Of a DNA stretch of 64,000 bases, positions 33,938 through 45,849 are shown piece by piece (positions within the stretch are counted from its first letter, which is position 1; each line of letters opens with the position of its first letter). Source of the DNA: Mesodorylaimus sp. YZB2_4 (lineage: Eukaryota; Nematoda; Enoplea; Dorylaimida; Dorylaimidae); contig JASANH010000715.1 of the NCBI GenBank assembly GCA_030248295.1, forward strand, positions 230,846 to 294,845, written 5' to 3'. The notes below the pieces were generated by a model. The model saw nothing but the letters and a program-made list of their open reading frames with translations, ran no database searches and was not told where the DNA came from. The position numbers were made by a program, and so were the translations under genes.

Positions 33938-36671
33938 GATCAGCTCAGTCATCAAATCATCGCAACGAAGGGAAAAAACCAAGCGTACCCAAGACGAGCC
34001 ATTCGTTTCTGGTCAACAGCAAGGGTAAAACGAAACGTGCCCCAAAAGCTGTCACCAATCATGATCCGGTCAGGAGCAAGCTTCGCTCTCCATGCATCTA
34101 CTGTGGGGCGACCACTGGGCCGATGAATGCCAACACGTGCCCACAGTTGAAGAACGAAAGCAGCTTGTCCGCGTAGGGTTGGAACCTTTTCGGTTCCCCC
34201 TCTTCCGCGGATCGTCACCAGTACCGACGATTTGTGAACAGAATAGGAACAGAAGTGGCAACCACCGAGTCGCATGAAATGTCCCAGAAACAAACGTATG
34301 TTGTTTTGGAAAAATTGTGAGCCCCTGATCAGATCTCAATAATCCATCAATTGGTGGAGGCTTCCAGGAATTATGTGCAACAAGTACTTTTAGGAGTTCA
34401 GTATTGTGCTCAGCAATTTGAGGGATTTACGATTCGCTGAAGTGCCCTGCCAAGTAACTTCCTATTAGAGACAGCTGATATTATTTTTGGTCCCCCATCC
34501 CAGCAGGCTGCTGATTGTGTAGTTCTCCTGTGTCCTCTTGAGTGGTCTGGTGCCGGAGGATGTGTGCCGTTAATATTTCATTTCTTGATGCAATCGGCCG
34601 CATCAGATCGAGAGGAAGGCCGAGGGTCGATGTTGTTCAGCATCTTCTCTGATGACACAATAAAAGACACATTAATTGAGCAACGTGTGAACTGGCCACC
34701 CTGCCACGCGATAGAGGGGCAAACCGGACGCGATACGAGAGTAACCGCTTACTAAGGCGACTGATTATGAGAGGGCCACCAAAGAAGACACACAAAGAGG
34801 CACAAAACAGCAGGTTGGTATCAATGCAAATCAAGAACCAGTCCAGGTTAGTCAATGCCTCTACAATGCCCCTTCCTCAGGTGAGGACACACCTGGGTGC
34901 TCCAAATTGGGACAAAACGATCACACCACGATGGCGCGGCACGGTGAGTGACAACGATCACGTGATGGCTGACCGCTACCGAATCGAAAGATCCGCCCAA
35001 CGGGCGTAGCACATAGAGATCAGTCGGCGACGAGAAATACCAGATTATCGCCAACCCGCATTGAGACCAGAACCTCTGAATGATGCCATTGACGACGGAT
35101 GTGTAGCGCCTACCAGGCGTCACCAACGAAACAATATCATAGAACTCGCTCGCACTAAAGAGAAACGAAAAGTTGCTTGTTAACAGCTGCGTCGCCAGCT
35201 GTGTCGGGGCGAAACGATCGATGCAGGAAATCGAATAGGACCTGCTTGATACCAGCGATCAGTGAAAACGGTGTGGATCGGTGGTTTGATTGAAAGATGG
35301 GTCGGCCACCGGCCGTAGAGAATCGATTGGCCTGAAACGAAAAGACCAGGAGCAGTATCAGATGATAACCGGGCCGACGCACCACTGCCAGGCAACAGAG
35401 GGGCGACCTGGACGCGATGAGAGAGCACGTTTACTAAGGCGACTGATTATGAGAGGGCCACTGAAGGACACACACAAACAGGCACAAAACAGCAGGTTGG
35501 TATCAATGCAAATCAAGAACCATCAAATATTAGGCAATACCTCTACCAACGCAAAGAACACTGGCGACATTAAAGTCGTTTTATCTGCCTCAGAAAAGGG
35601 GGAGTCGAAAGATCACAAATGTTTCGAGAAACTGAAATATTATCCATTTGAGTCAGCAGCCAACGAGGCGGCTTTGCATTATCGTTTGGTGATTGAATAT
35701 TGGTAATTTTATATCCAATGTTTACAGCAGTTCAATTGTTTTGTTTTTTCCGATATATCTCCCGCCAACTTCGAAAAGTGGACGTCCACCTAACGCTGGC
35801 CTTCCCCGCCCACATCTACTTCCGTCCACTCCCTTCCCCCTGGGTAGGGTGGACGTCCTGCATGGATGTTTGGGGCATCCAAACAGGGACTGTAGGGGTA
35901 TCGCTCACATTTTTGCCATAATAGTCTACAAAACAAGTCGATTCTTTCACTCCCCATTCAATTATTTTCAAAAAATCTGTCATCACAGACTACAAACTTT
36001 TAGATCAGCCAATGCACACAGTGAAACCAGGGCAGGATCAGTCGCCCTGTTGATATTAATGTAGAAAAAGTAGCTTCTGCTCAGACATTTTCCTAAACTG
36101 TGTTTGCGTTTAGCAGTGGCCGAGTAGACCAGCCATCCCAAGCCCTGGTTCCACTGTGTGCATTGGCTGGTCTAAAAGTTTCGAGTCTGTCATAACAGAC
36201 TTTTTTGGAAATAATAAAAACTGTTTTTCGTTTTTTGCTACAAACTTATTTGGCCCAAACACTTGTTCCTTACAACTAAGAGAATTGAGTGACTACCATA
36301 CGCCTTCTTCAAAACCTCTGAAAAACAAGAACCTAAAACGGAACGTGAACCCGCGTCCCTGAGATCACTCGTAAGGACACCACACACAGATCGATCATTT
36401 CACAGCCAAAAAACTTTTATCGATGAAATGCACAGATTTTTTGAAATGGGTGGTCATTTTTTGATTTTATGTGGTCATTTCAGTGGTCCTCAGACTCGCG
36501 GGGTGAAGAAGCTATTCCTAGGTTCCCAAATCCTGACCGTCAGCCTCGCACAAAGCTAGAGCGAAGATGACCCTTCAAAGAATCTGTATGTTTACTGTAT
36601 CCAGACTAATGTATCATTGATTGTCAGCCACAGCAATCATCCACAGCATGCATGAGACAACTCCACTCTTT
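33938..36671. other. Intergenic region between four-pass gene copies A and B
   Basis: I see no defensible gene. It contains the direct repeat pair listed at 34690-35545 and a short inverted repeat AGACCAGCCA ... TGGCTGGTCT at about 36127-36172. Several frames are open but lack homology, exon partners or membrane and signal features. Confidence 0.5.
34690..35545 (+). repeat. Direct repeat pair, ~165 bp each, ~680 bp apart
   Basis: About 34695-34862 and 35380-35540 share TTACTAAGGCGACTGATTATGAGAGGGCCAC, CACAAA.AGGCACAAAACAGCAG and TTGGTATCAATGCAAATCAAG, with few mismatches. Function unknown; either a dispersed repeat inserted twice or a local duplication. Confidence 0.75.
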
Positions 36672-37406
36672 TCACATTTGCAAGACGTCACATATCGGTT
36701 TTTTATACATGACAAAGCGGATAATCAAGAAGAGAAATTCAGCGGCGTTGATTGTCTCGACGATGATGGCCAGGTGGTACACGGCGATCCACGTGGTTGG
36801 CATGTCGATGTAGTAGTGATACGAGAAGATGCCTCCATCCAATGTGTAGTCCATGCCCAGACGACGGACGAAGATGTGGTATAGCTGACTGGCAGCAAAC
36901 CAAACAGCGCCGCGCATCACTGGCCAGCACCACATCACTCGATGGGCGCATTTGTTTGCCATCGGTGGATCGAACCACCACGATGTCAAAATTACTTGCT
37001 GGCAACTGAACAGTTCGAATGAGAGGTCGATCTCAGCTACGACCAGCATGATCCACAACCACCAGACTTGCACGCGATTGCACGGCTCCCATTCCTTGCC
37101 CCATTTTCGATGAGCGGCCAGGCGACAGATTCCGATCGATCGCATTTCGGGCGAGATTTGAGTCATGGGAGGCAAGCGCCAGAAACGCAGCAGCTCATCG
37201 TCGCTGACGGTCATATATGGTTCGGGAGCGCTAGAGAGCTCGTGAATGAAGCGCGTGGTCATCTCGTCGACCAGGGAAGTGCTGTTGTCGTAGCTGTGAC
37301 TGATCGATGGATTTTTGAATGTGGCGGGCGCGGAAATCAGGACCACGATGCATACGGCGATCACGGTCATTAACAAGCGCAGAAATCGAACGATAAGCAC
37401 AGTCAT
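36672..37406 (-). CDS. Four-pass membrane protein, family copy B (intact)
   Basis: A single-exon frame on the minus strand encodes 244 residues, with ATG at 37406. It aligns with copy A over its full length. TFKNPSISHSYDNSTSLVDE, SDDELLRFWRLPPMTQISPE and SIGICRLAAHRKW are unchanged, while the first hydrophobic segment and the C-terminal third differ considerably. The four hydrophobic segments are kept and the tail is longer (KKPICDVLQM). Conservation centred on the region between segments 1 and 2 suggests that loop is the functional part. The family is unrecognised. It faces copy A. Confidence 0.75.
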   Translation of the reverse strand: MTVLIVRFLRLLMTVIAVCIVVLISAPATFKNPSISHSYDNSTSLVDEMTTRFIHELSSAPEPYMTVSDDELLRFWRLPPMTQISPEMRSIGICRLAAHRKWGKEWEPCNRVQVWWLWIMLVVAEIDLSFELFSCQQVILTSWWFDPPMANKCAHRVMWCWPVMRGAVWFAASQLYHIFVRRLGMDYTLDGGIFSYHYYIDMPTTWIAVYHLAIIVETINAAEFLFLIIRFVMYKKPICDVLQM

Positions 37407-38085
37407 TGTCGGAATGTTGACGAATCGAAGAGATCAGATGAGACGCAACCAGCAAGCAGCCAAAGCAATTGGGAACGAGCAGCGTGGAATTCACATTAAA
37501 ACACATTCGCACGACTTTACACCGCGCACCCTGCCGTTATTGCAATGCTCACTGCCTGAACCCTATAAAAGCGAAGATGATGTACGAGTAAACGGGAAAC
37601 GGAATCGGTCGCGCCCATCTCGCTGGGTGTATGCAATATGCAATCAGGCTGTTACAATCAATTCAAAGTTAAAAAAATAAAACAAAGTTCATGACCTTAC
37701 ACCACAGTAGAACGCCGGAATACCCTGCATAAAGTTTCAGCTTCTTTGATGCTCTTCCATGAGAGCACTGCCGCGCTGCACGTGATGAGGTTGAAGAAGT
37801 CTGTGCAGTTCTCTTGAGACAGAGTTTCTACAAGGGTCGATCAAGACCTTGCCAAGTAAAAATTTTGACCCATGCCAGCGAGTTCAAAAGATCGAGAAAT
37901 GAAACCACACCTGGCAATTTTAGAGATTTTTTTTGCGATTCTGACCCGTAACGTGTAAAGACAAAATATATAACATACCTATGTATATTTTTTGAAAGCG
38001 GGTACCGAGGGGCACATATGGTCAAATTTTCACTGGTTAATCACTATCACTCACATTTACTTGGGGGCATTTCGTTTGTCAGCGG

Positions 38086-38260
38086 GTGGACGACGAGATG
38101 ACGACCTCCTTCATGTATGAGTTCTACCGCGCTCCTGAACTGCATTTGAACGTCAGCGATCATGAGGTGCTGCGTTTCGTCTCAAATCTCGCCAGAAATG
38201 CGACTGATTGGAATCTGCCGCCTGCTGCTTATCGAGAATGGGTGAAGGAATACAGTAGGA
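38086..38260 (+). pseudogene. Fossil fragment of the four-pass membrane family
   Basis: The sequence encodes remnants matching DEM ... APE.HLNVSD.E.LRF. It then skips the bases for WRLPxMTQ and continues in a shifted frame with homology to ISPEMRSIGICRLAAHRKW at the DNA level (GTCTCAAATCTCGCCAGAAATGCG). The deletion and frameshift make it non-coding. It is closer to copy B (both have GAGATGACGACC). Confidence 0.8.
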
Positions 38261-38288
38261 GGCGTAAAATCGCGTGCGAGTGTGGTGA

Positions 38289-38471
38289 TGTAACCAGCGC
38301 ACCCAGGCGGCGAGAGATTGTCGATACCGAAGCCTCTGGGCAAACCCTCCGACAGGAGGCGGGTTAGTCTCGCCGCGACTACGCGTGCCCTAGAAACATC
38401 AACCGGAGAGATTGCCTTCTCCTAGCTGGGGGGGAGGTATCAATCTCCCGACAGCTAGGGATGCTGGTTAC
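38289..38471. repeat. Short inverted-repeat segment next to the fossil copy
   Basis: GTAACCAGC at the left is mirrored by GCTGGTTAC about 180 bp later. Nested inside, CCTAGCTG and CAGCTAGG form a second inverted pair, as do GAGATTG and CAATCTC. The block may be a small insertion that ended the homology to the gene family. Identity unknown. Confidence 0.4.
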
Positions 38472-38727
38472 AGCGGTCAAGGCTGCGATCGACTGCCTAT
38501 TTGAATACAAAACTGACAGACGCAGATTTGCCCACTCCCCATTCAATAACTGCACAACATACACAAAGCAGCGAAACTTTGGTATCGCTCTCGGCCATTT
38601 TTTGCCCCCTCTCTGACTAGATGACGCCTACTCGCCTCCCACGCAAACATCTGACCAACAGAATGCAACGTTAGCACCTAACACTTCTCAACATACCCCA
38701 CTTTACACTTCCCCATTGCTGCCGCAG

Positions 38728-39540
38728 AAATACGCTTCGTCACCAAATATTCATTTGGACAATGCTTCTTGTCAAAAACCCATGCCCCCCCCCCCCGGCG
38801 CATGTCTTTTTGACCTTGCAATGACGAAGCCTACTCGTCTGGGCATTCTTGCAATTATTCTCGAGTCAGTAAATTTGGCCATGACAATATCCGTGCTCAC
38901 CATGTGTGTCATTCCGCCTCATCCAATAACAGCCGACGAGATTTGGTGCCGACACGAAATTGGTGCACCCAAGGCGTGCTATCGATTAATTCGATATCCG
39001 ATCATATTCGGATCGATAATGATTATTTATTTGATCATTATTATTTTATGCTTCTCGTTCGGACTCGAGAAAAGTATAGTGTTTTTATTAGTGCCTAGTA
39101 TTCTGGATATTCTGGCATCCATTGGGTGGTCGGCAATAACATCCCAAATGTGGGCAAAACCTTTCCAAACCGCCAAAGAAAATGCGCCAGACGACAATAA
39201 TTTGAATTTGGCGTCTGTCACAACCGTAAGTAAATCAAAAATGCTAGTCTAAAAATATGCGCATGTTTCAGTGTGTGCGCAGATGAGCGTGGCGGGCACT
39301 CATTGGGTCTACGTGTCCGCAGTCACTGGGCTGTTGGCATCTTTCATGCTCACCAGCGGGGTGTTCAATAGCGCATACGCATGCTTGACATATTGTGCTC
39401 GAACTCGATTCAAGTCGCCGATGGCGTCTTCTCATGGCTTTGATGCCACTACTGGACTTGCTCCAACCATGCATTCTTCGACGATGGGGCCTTCACTGGC
39501 AGATTTATGTGTGCCTCTCGGAGGATTATCTCAAATTTAA
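38728..39540 (+). CDS. Four-transmembrane protein, unrelated family, 5' end unresolved
   Basis: Exons 38728-39225 and 39283-39540 flank a 57-nt intron (GTAAGT..GCGCAG) and give 251 residues. Hydrophobic segments are LGILAIILESVNLAMTIS, IIFGSIMIIYLIIIILCFSF, VFLLVPSILDILASIGW and WVYVSAVTGLLASFMLTSGV. A Pro-rich N-terminus (KPMPPPPGACLF) precedes them. This topology recalls MARVEL or claudin-like small membrane proteins, but no signature clinches it. A splice acceptor (GCCGCAG) just before 38728 suggests an upstream first exon that I could not place; the first internal Met is at 38782. The two exons together make a coherent fourth membrane segment, which supports the intron. Confidence 0.65.
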
Positions 39541-41271
39541 CGTGAATTTATGTCGCTTCGAATTACTATTCATGATTATTCGAAACATGTTTACTTGACC
39601 AGTTGCACGCCAAATAGTAATGTGGAGTCAACGTGCGCTGAAATGCAGATTCTCATGGTGCTGGAGAATACGCTGTCAAGACTTGGTTTAAAGACTGTTG
39701 TGTTTCTCTGTTAGCCGCGCTGGGTTTTAATCCTGGAATATGATACTGTAGATGAAAACGAAAGGTCGTAAAATGCTGGCCTGCTTTTGCATTTTGATAG
39801 TACTATGATGATACATGCGAGGGGACACCCAAAAAACGAACAACTGATGCTGACACTGGGCTGAACCATCACGATTGATTTTACACGCTGGCCTGTGAAC
39901 AAATCGAATGAGTGGTCGATCATGCAGTAGTCACAACGAGAATTAACTAGAATCACCAGACTCCGACACACGAGGGCAGCTTTCGGCACAGTATCCAAAA
40001 CCCGAGTGTTGCAACACAGAGCTCAATGCCCGAAACCTGAAAACCAAGTTTAGAAGAGTTTTTACCAGCAGTATATCTCCATACCACACATAAATTCATA
40101 AAATCCGCAGGATTATTAGGGCTGACTACTGCTGGCCAGCCAGCCAGCCAGAATATTTTACTCTCTTGTACCTAGGAACAAATTACAGTCATCGATCATA
40201 TCACGTGTAACTGAACAGTCGGCGAGGCTCCCGCAGATCAAGGGGATGGAAAGTCTTTCACCCGCGTATCAGTAACTGATAAACCACATCAATAACCCAC
40301 AGAAAAAGCTGACTTGACTGCCGCTACTCGTAACGATTCCTAGAACAGACCCTGCCGCATTCTTCCCACTGAGGTGTCAATTGTGCTTATACAGTTGTTG
40401 TCACACCTACTACTTTCACAGTTTCCCGAAAACCGTGAGCACACAACCATTCTCTTTTCATTTGCGCCATAAAATAGTGAATTTTCTGATGTTAACTTCA
40501 GCTTCATAATGATTGGTCCATTCAACAAGTCATTCATAACATGCGCAAACTCATCAGCTTTCGTGGGCATCTTTTACTTTAGCCCCCCAGCGCTCCCTGT
40601 TACGTATGCATTCGCACTATTTCTGTTAGCCGCACTCTTTAGCGCTCGTTGCAGACATTTTCGCATGGCGTGGCACACCGTGAAGGCAGTTGCGCCGTCG
40701 TGAAAATAGACGCGCGTGCAGAAATTTTGTGTACTGAGGACCCTCACAGCATTTCGGCCCTGGAGGGCTCTCCCCCCAGACCCCCGAGCCTAAATGTATT
40801 CATCGCCATTGAAGGGCTTGCTCAGGGTGGTCTAAACCTCCCTTCTCTCTGAACCCTCCCTCCAAAGAAACAGACGGCTTCTCCTTCAAGTTTTTTCATG
40901 ATATCTTTTAAAGCCCTACTTATGATTAGACTACTGTAAGCCTAAGGCTAAGGCTAAATTTGGGTTGGAACAACCCTGAGCAGAAACTCCTTGTTTCACC
41001 AGAAAATCCCTGAAAACTGTTTTACGACGAGCCCCCTCATTTTCGCCCTCTGCTCTCGTTGCGGTCACAACAGAGGACAGCACGCCAGTCCGAATAGCGA
41101 TTAGCGATTAGCTTAATTTTGATTGACTATACAATAAAAGAATCAACGCTTATCATGCAGCGTCGAAGTTTTTGATCAAAGGCGATATTCATAACAAATT
41201 CTGTTGCATCGCTTTCTGTTGACACACGCGCAGAATCCTCCTACCCCATCACTCACCGCACTACTATGGTA
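39541..41271. other. Intergenic region, no supported gene
   Basis: I found nothing beyond short repeats (for example CAGCCAGCCAGCC at about 40136). This is the shared 3' flank of the genes on either side, which are convergent. Confidence 0.55.
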
Positions 41272-41980
41272 TCATTCTTTCGTTTCTTTTAGTTCACTTT
41301 TCCCGCGTGGATCCTTCTTTTTCTTGCTCGATTTGATGAATCTGGAAATATCGAACATCGTGCCTGCTTCGGGTGCGTATCGTTGCAGATATTCAATCGG
41401 CCGATGCAAGAGATGGTGCAGTCGGTAGCCGAGACGACCCTGCGTGAATTGACTGCAAGCGGCGAAGCTTTTGAAAACGTGCATTTTACGACGATCCCTG
41501 GCGCCCGCCTTCTTAGCGACTTCGTCGAACAACCAACGCTCACCTGTTTTTCGACGATCCCTATGCATCTGCGTATACATCTCCATAGCCTGCAAAAAGC
41601 GATGCGGCTGTCTAAAATCATTACTGGAAGATTTGTGAAACATGCCAAATTTAGTAGATGCTCAAAGAAGCAAAAAACCTTTACCTCGTCTTTGGTGATG
41701 GACAAAATGTGACACACATGCAGGAATTCTATTAACGAATATGCGCCAAGTTTGATTCGTTTTCGAACATGAAGCAAAGCGAACATGATCGGTTGAAAAG
41801 AAGTCTGCCTCTGAAACATAATCAAGGTGTCACATTTCTACTAGAAATAACGCGATTTCTACTTACTGCTCCATGCGCCAACAACAGTTCGTAGCCAAGT
41901 AACAAAATCAGTGCGATCGAAACAACGCAATTTATGGCAAGGAAGCCGGTTAGTAGCTCAAGCTGTTTTTCGGCGCTCAT
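41272..41980 (-). CDS. Small single-pass membrane protein, unknown family
   Basis: Three minus-strand exons, 41980-41867, 41810-41685 and 41589-41272, join in phase 0 to give 185 residues. The N-terminus MSAEKQLELLTGFLAINC begins a hydrophobic segment ending about residue 34 (VVSIALILLLGYELLL). The rest is soluble and basic, ending in a Lys-rich tail (FIKSSKKKKDPRGKSELKE). Introns are 56 and 95 nt with good sites. The gene lies downstream of, and on the same strand as, the type II membrane protein at 42229-44911, about 250 bp away, so co-transcription is possible. The family is not recognised. Confidence 0.65.
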
Positions 41981-42228
41981 CGCCCCCCGCAAGGACGCAC
42001 GCAGCCGACTTCGACGATGGCTCGTTATTAAATGATACCCTCACCAAAAGTGGGAGCAGTGTAACATGCATGATTTGTTATGCAGAGCATGAGGCAAACT
42101 GCTGGACGCTTTCGCAGGTCAAAAATTCATAAAAAGAGCACTTAAATTTCAGATCGATTAGCGAGCAAGCGACGCGAGGAATTTCACTGACCATGGTACA
42201 TCATCAGATCACACTGCAGATATGTCAT

Positions 42229-44911
42229 TCATTTGAATGCAGACCAGTATTTCATGCGTTCCTTCTTGTCTTGCTGGCAATGTTCCAAGTCCTTGAATCC
42301 GGATTTCCGTTCATCATTCGAGGCAGCAGCAAAGCAAGCGCCTTGAAAACAATAAGCCAGCACGTCGTTTTGAAGATCGGAAGCGGGAAGAGCGCACGCA
42401 GCGCCGTCGGGCATGCTGACATACCGAACATCAGTTTCCATTGCGCAACTGACTGTGCAATTGTTCGAATGCGTTTCCATCGTCTCGTTTGAAGAACAGA
42501 TCGATTCACGATAGGTTTTGGCCAAAGTGTGTCGATGCGGTTTGGCGTTGCATTCGGCACATTCCCATAAGCGCAAAGGGAAACCTAAAAACCAAAACCA
42601 AGTCCGAAAGATCTGGAAACAAAGCTTTTTCGAAATTTCTATTTTGCGAACAAAATTGATCGGGTGCCAGAAAAGATCCAAAAACATACCAGAACAGTAT
42701 ATACCAACTGCCGAAGGGTTCATGTCGCAGTACAAGTGCTGAATCCAAACCACAGCCGCCGTCACATCGTCGTTCGGGCATCGAGCTTTGGCTTTTTCGG
42801 GATCAGCGCATTCTGTTCTCGTCGTCAGATTCGGATTTTTGAAGATCATCTCCTCAGAGACGGCTCCGGATCTCTTTCGCCAGCATGGATTCACCTCGTC
42901 GCAATTGTCCATCCAACGTCCCTTGTAGTCGCTCTTGCCGTACCAGTACTTGGTCCCATTGTACAAATGATCGCATCGATTATTCACGCAAACGCGCCAT
43001 TCGATGTTTTCGCCATTGAATACGAGGCAGAATACCGATTGATTCGTGGTCTGCTTCATGTACTGGGTCAGCGGATAGATGGGCTGGAAGAATTCTTTTT
43101 CGTAACCGCTCATATAGTATTCGACCACAACGCAAGTGCCAGTATTGCAACTACGCTCGAGAATGGGGGCGGTCGAGTACATGCAGGCTTCAGGCACAAC
43201 CATGCTTTGCAAACGAGGATTCTTCCGGCATGCGGCTTCTTGAAAATGAACAGCATCTTTCGTCAAACCAACAATTGGCGGTGGGTTTTTGAAGTTTGAC
43301 AAGATGGGATTTTTGTTTGCTTTTGTGATGGCGTTATGAAGAAAATATCCGCCGACAGCCAGTCCCGCAGCCATGATCAAAAAGAGCGAAACGACCAGGA
43401 CGACGCCGATAATCAGCGATATTTTGTCAATTCGAACCGTGCTTTTTTTCTTTTTCGGTTTTTCTTTTTTGACGGACGTTGAGGCACATTTGTTTGAATT
43501 TTCTGCGCCTGGCAATTCGATGTAATGCGGTGGTCCAGTGTCGACAGGCGGAGAAGGAGGAGTGGCGTTGTTGAAGTTGCGCATAGAATCTACGGAAAAA
43601 ATTTTAACTTTTTTAAATATGCTGGTAATTTTAGAAAAACGCCGACACTGTACATATTCGAAAGTGAAATTTCACTGGTACAAGTGCCTAGAGTGTTAAT
43701 TTCCTGGGTTTATTCTGACATGATTAGAACTATACTAAAAATTTAGCCAAATCTTTGTAATTGTGCTTAGCACCACCCATGCAACGTTATAGAGATCACA
43801 CTACAACCACAAACTACTTGCGGGTACAGCATCAGAGTCTCAAGTTGCATCCATCCATGAGAAGTCAAATGCCGCGACCATGACAATTTTAGCAGCAGGT
43901 GTCCTCCAAATGCCATTTTCTCATCGCTATTTGCGTTTTTTTTGTGTTGCCCCAAGCCAACGGAGTCGAGGTATACCTACTTACTGTAGAATGAATTTCG
44001 CGGGAGAGTTAAAAACTTCTGTGAGCGTTCTGCGTTGACCCGTCAACTGCGCGCTCAACCATTATTTTGTGTTCTACTGTATAGTCCTCGATCGCACTTT
44101 CAAACCGTCATAAAAGCGTTTTCTGCTGGATTTTATGTTACGAGGAGGAAAACACTGTTCCGAAAAAGAGACCTTTTTCTTACTCGCTTTGCTTCCAATG
44201 ATCTTTACGTATTTGCTGGAGTTCTTTTCTTTTAATTCTAACCTACGTTTTTCCCCGTGATCGCTTCTGTTAGCTGTGTCTTCCTAACAGAAACGCAGTC
44301 ACATGGTGGGGCTATAGTGAAGGAGTGCTCAGTTTCTAGTCGTTTTTGCTGGGGATCGTCGCAGGCGGATACTAAGCCTGTTGTAACCCGTTTTCCCAGG
44401 CTGCTTTCCCCACTAGAACACGTTAGCAGCGGATCGTCGCAGGCTGCCTACCCTACTGAATCCCGTTCCAAGCAAGACCTGAGCCCAAAAAACCTCGCTT
44501 ACCTCTCAACGTCATATAGCCGGGCACATTGGCATCGCTTTTCTTCGACTTGGGACCTGATGGCGTCGCCTCTTGACCAGAAGCGCGCAGCACTTTTGGA
44601 ATTACTTTGACGTCTCCTTGCGGCGATGCGCCCACATTTTCGTAAGTTTGTCGGTTGAAAGTCGCCGATTTCGAAGCGCGCACTTTCAAATAACTCCAAA
44701 CCGGCGTCGATTCAGCAGATTTTTTGGCGGGGGATGGAACGGCTTTCTTCTTTGCTGAATTAGATTTCACATTTTCTGAACCTTGACTTTTCGGTTGTGG
44801 TGCATTTGCGTTCTTCGGTTTCGGTGATTCCGGGCTTCTCGATGGCACTTTTCTGACGGTGAAGAACTGCGTTTTCGCGGTTGGAATCACGGAATGCTGA
44901 TTTGCAGCCAT
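42229..44911 (-). CDS. Type II transmembrane protein with Cys-rich ectodomain
   Basis: Three minus-strand exons, 44911-44503, 43589-42690 and 42584-42229, keep frame (1665 nt, 554 residues). Residues 1-185 are cytoplasmic, Ser/Pro/Lys-rich and low in complexity, ending in a KKEKPKKKKS basic run. One transmembrane segment follows at about 192-220 (SLIIGVVLVVSLFLIMAAGL). The ectodomain of about 330 residues has roughly 25 Cys and several N-glycosylation sequons. Near its end, MPDGAACALPASD ... CFQGACF resembles the Cys-rich module of ADAM/ADAMTS proteins, but no metalloprotease HExxH motif is present. The second intron (105 nt) has no in-frame stop, so retention would insert 35 residues. The join of exon 1 to exon 2 across 0.9 kb rests on matching phase and good sites. 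Confidence 0.7.
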
Positions 44912-45849
44912 TTTCAACTGCCGCACAGGGGAAGAATGAATCCACCTGATGACTGGCTGGTCGAGCACACCACTGTACACTGCGCTACACTGCACAGAGG
45001 TGCGAAAGAGCACTGGTGTACAATAGAGTGCGCTTTTGATGTTGCGGATTCACACTGCTAGACGTACCAAATCATGTGGGTTGTAAGACTGCGCTTGCTG
45101 AGCAGCATTGTCAAGACAGTGAGTTTGCATGATGACTGCTTGCATGTGGCTCATGATCAGTTGGCAGAGTAAGTTACATGATAGGATGGTTAGTAGTACG
45201 AGTAGTGTGTGATGAGGTTAGTCGTCACATCCATGCTGTTGTGTGATGACTGACCTGGTCACACAGTAAAGCATGCTCGTCAGAGCATCTTATCATACGT
45301 AGCTCAGCCTGCATTTCACCCGCCGCAAGTCATGCGTCCTGTGACCTGCTGAATGAAGGTTTGACTGGGTGAGGAGGGGGGGGGGGGGGGAAGGCGACTT
45401 TCGGACTTTTATGGCGATAATCAGCTTTTCAGCGCCAACAAAAAATTGGATTTCCCTGACTGCTTTTGACAACTTGACATTGGTGAGCAGATCTGTTTTT
45501 GAAAACAACAATTTCTCTTCATCTTTTCACCATCCATAAAAATTGATCTTTATCATTTCAGCCAAGCCAAAATTTGCGCATAATCGCGCACAAAACTGAT
45601 TGATTGTTGATATATTGTCATAAGCAGCCTAAGCGGGAATTTAAAATTCAAAACGTTTTGCAAACGCTGAAAAGGTCTATTATGAGTCGAGTCCATCCCT
45701 TGCTGGTCGACTGCCAGGCCTATCGCTGAGGATTCGACAGGCCAGGACAAGGTGACTTGTCAGAGATAATATCGAGATACAGTACTGTAGAAGTTTTCTG
45801 TCTTTGGGACGCAGAGATGGGTTTTTAAAAACACGTGAAAAATAGGTCG
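44912..45849. other. 5' flank of the type II membrane protein gene
   Basis: No gene is seen. A G15 tract lies at 45376-45390. GATGACTG-type repeats occur around 45060-45260. Confidence 0.5.
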
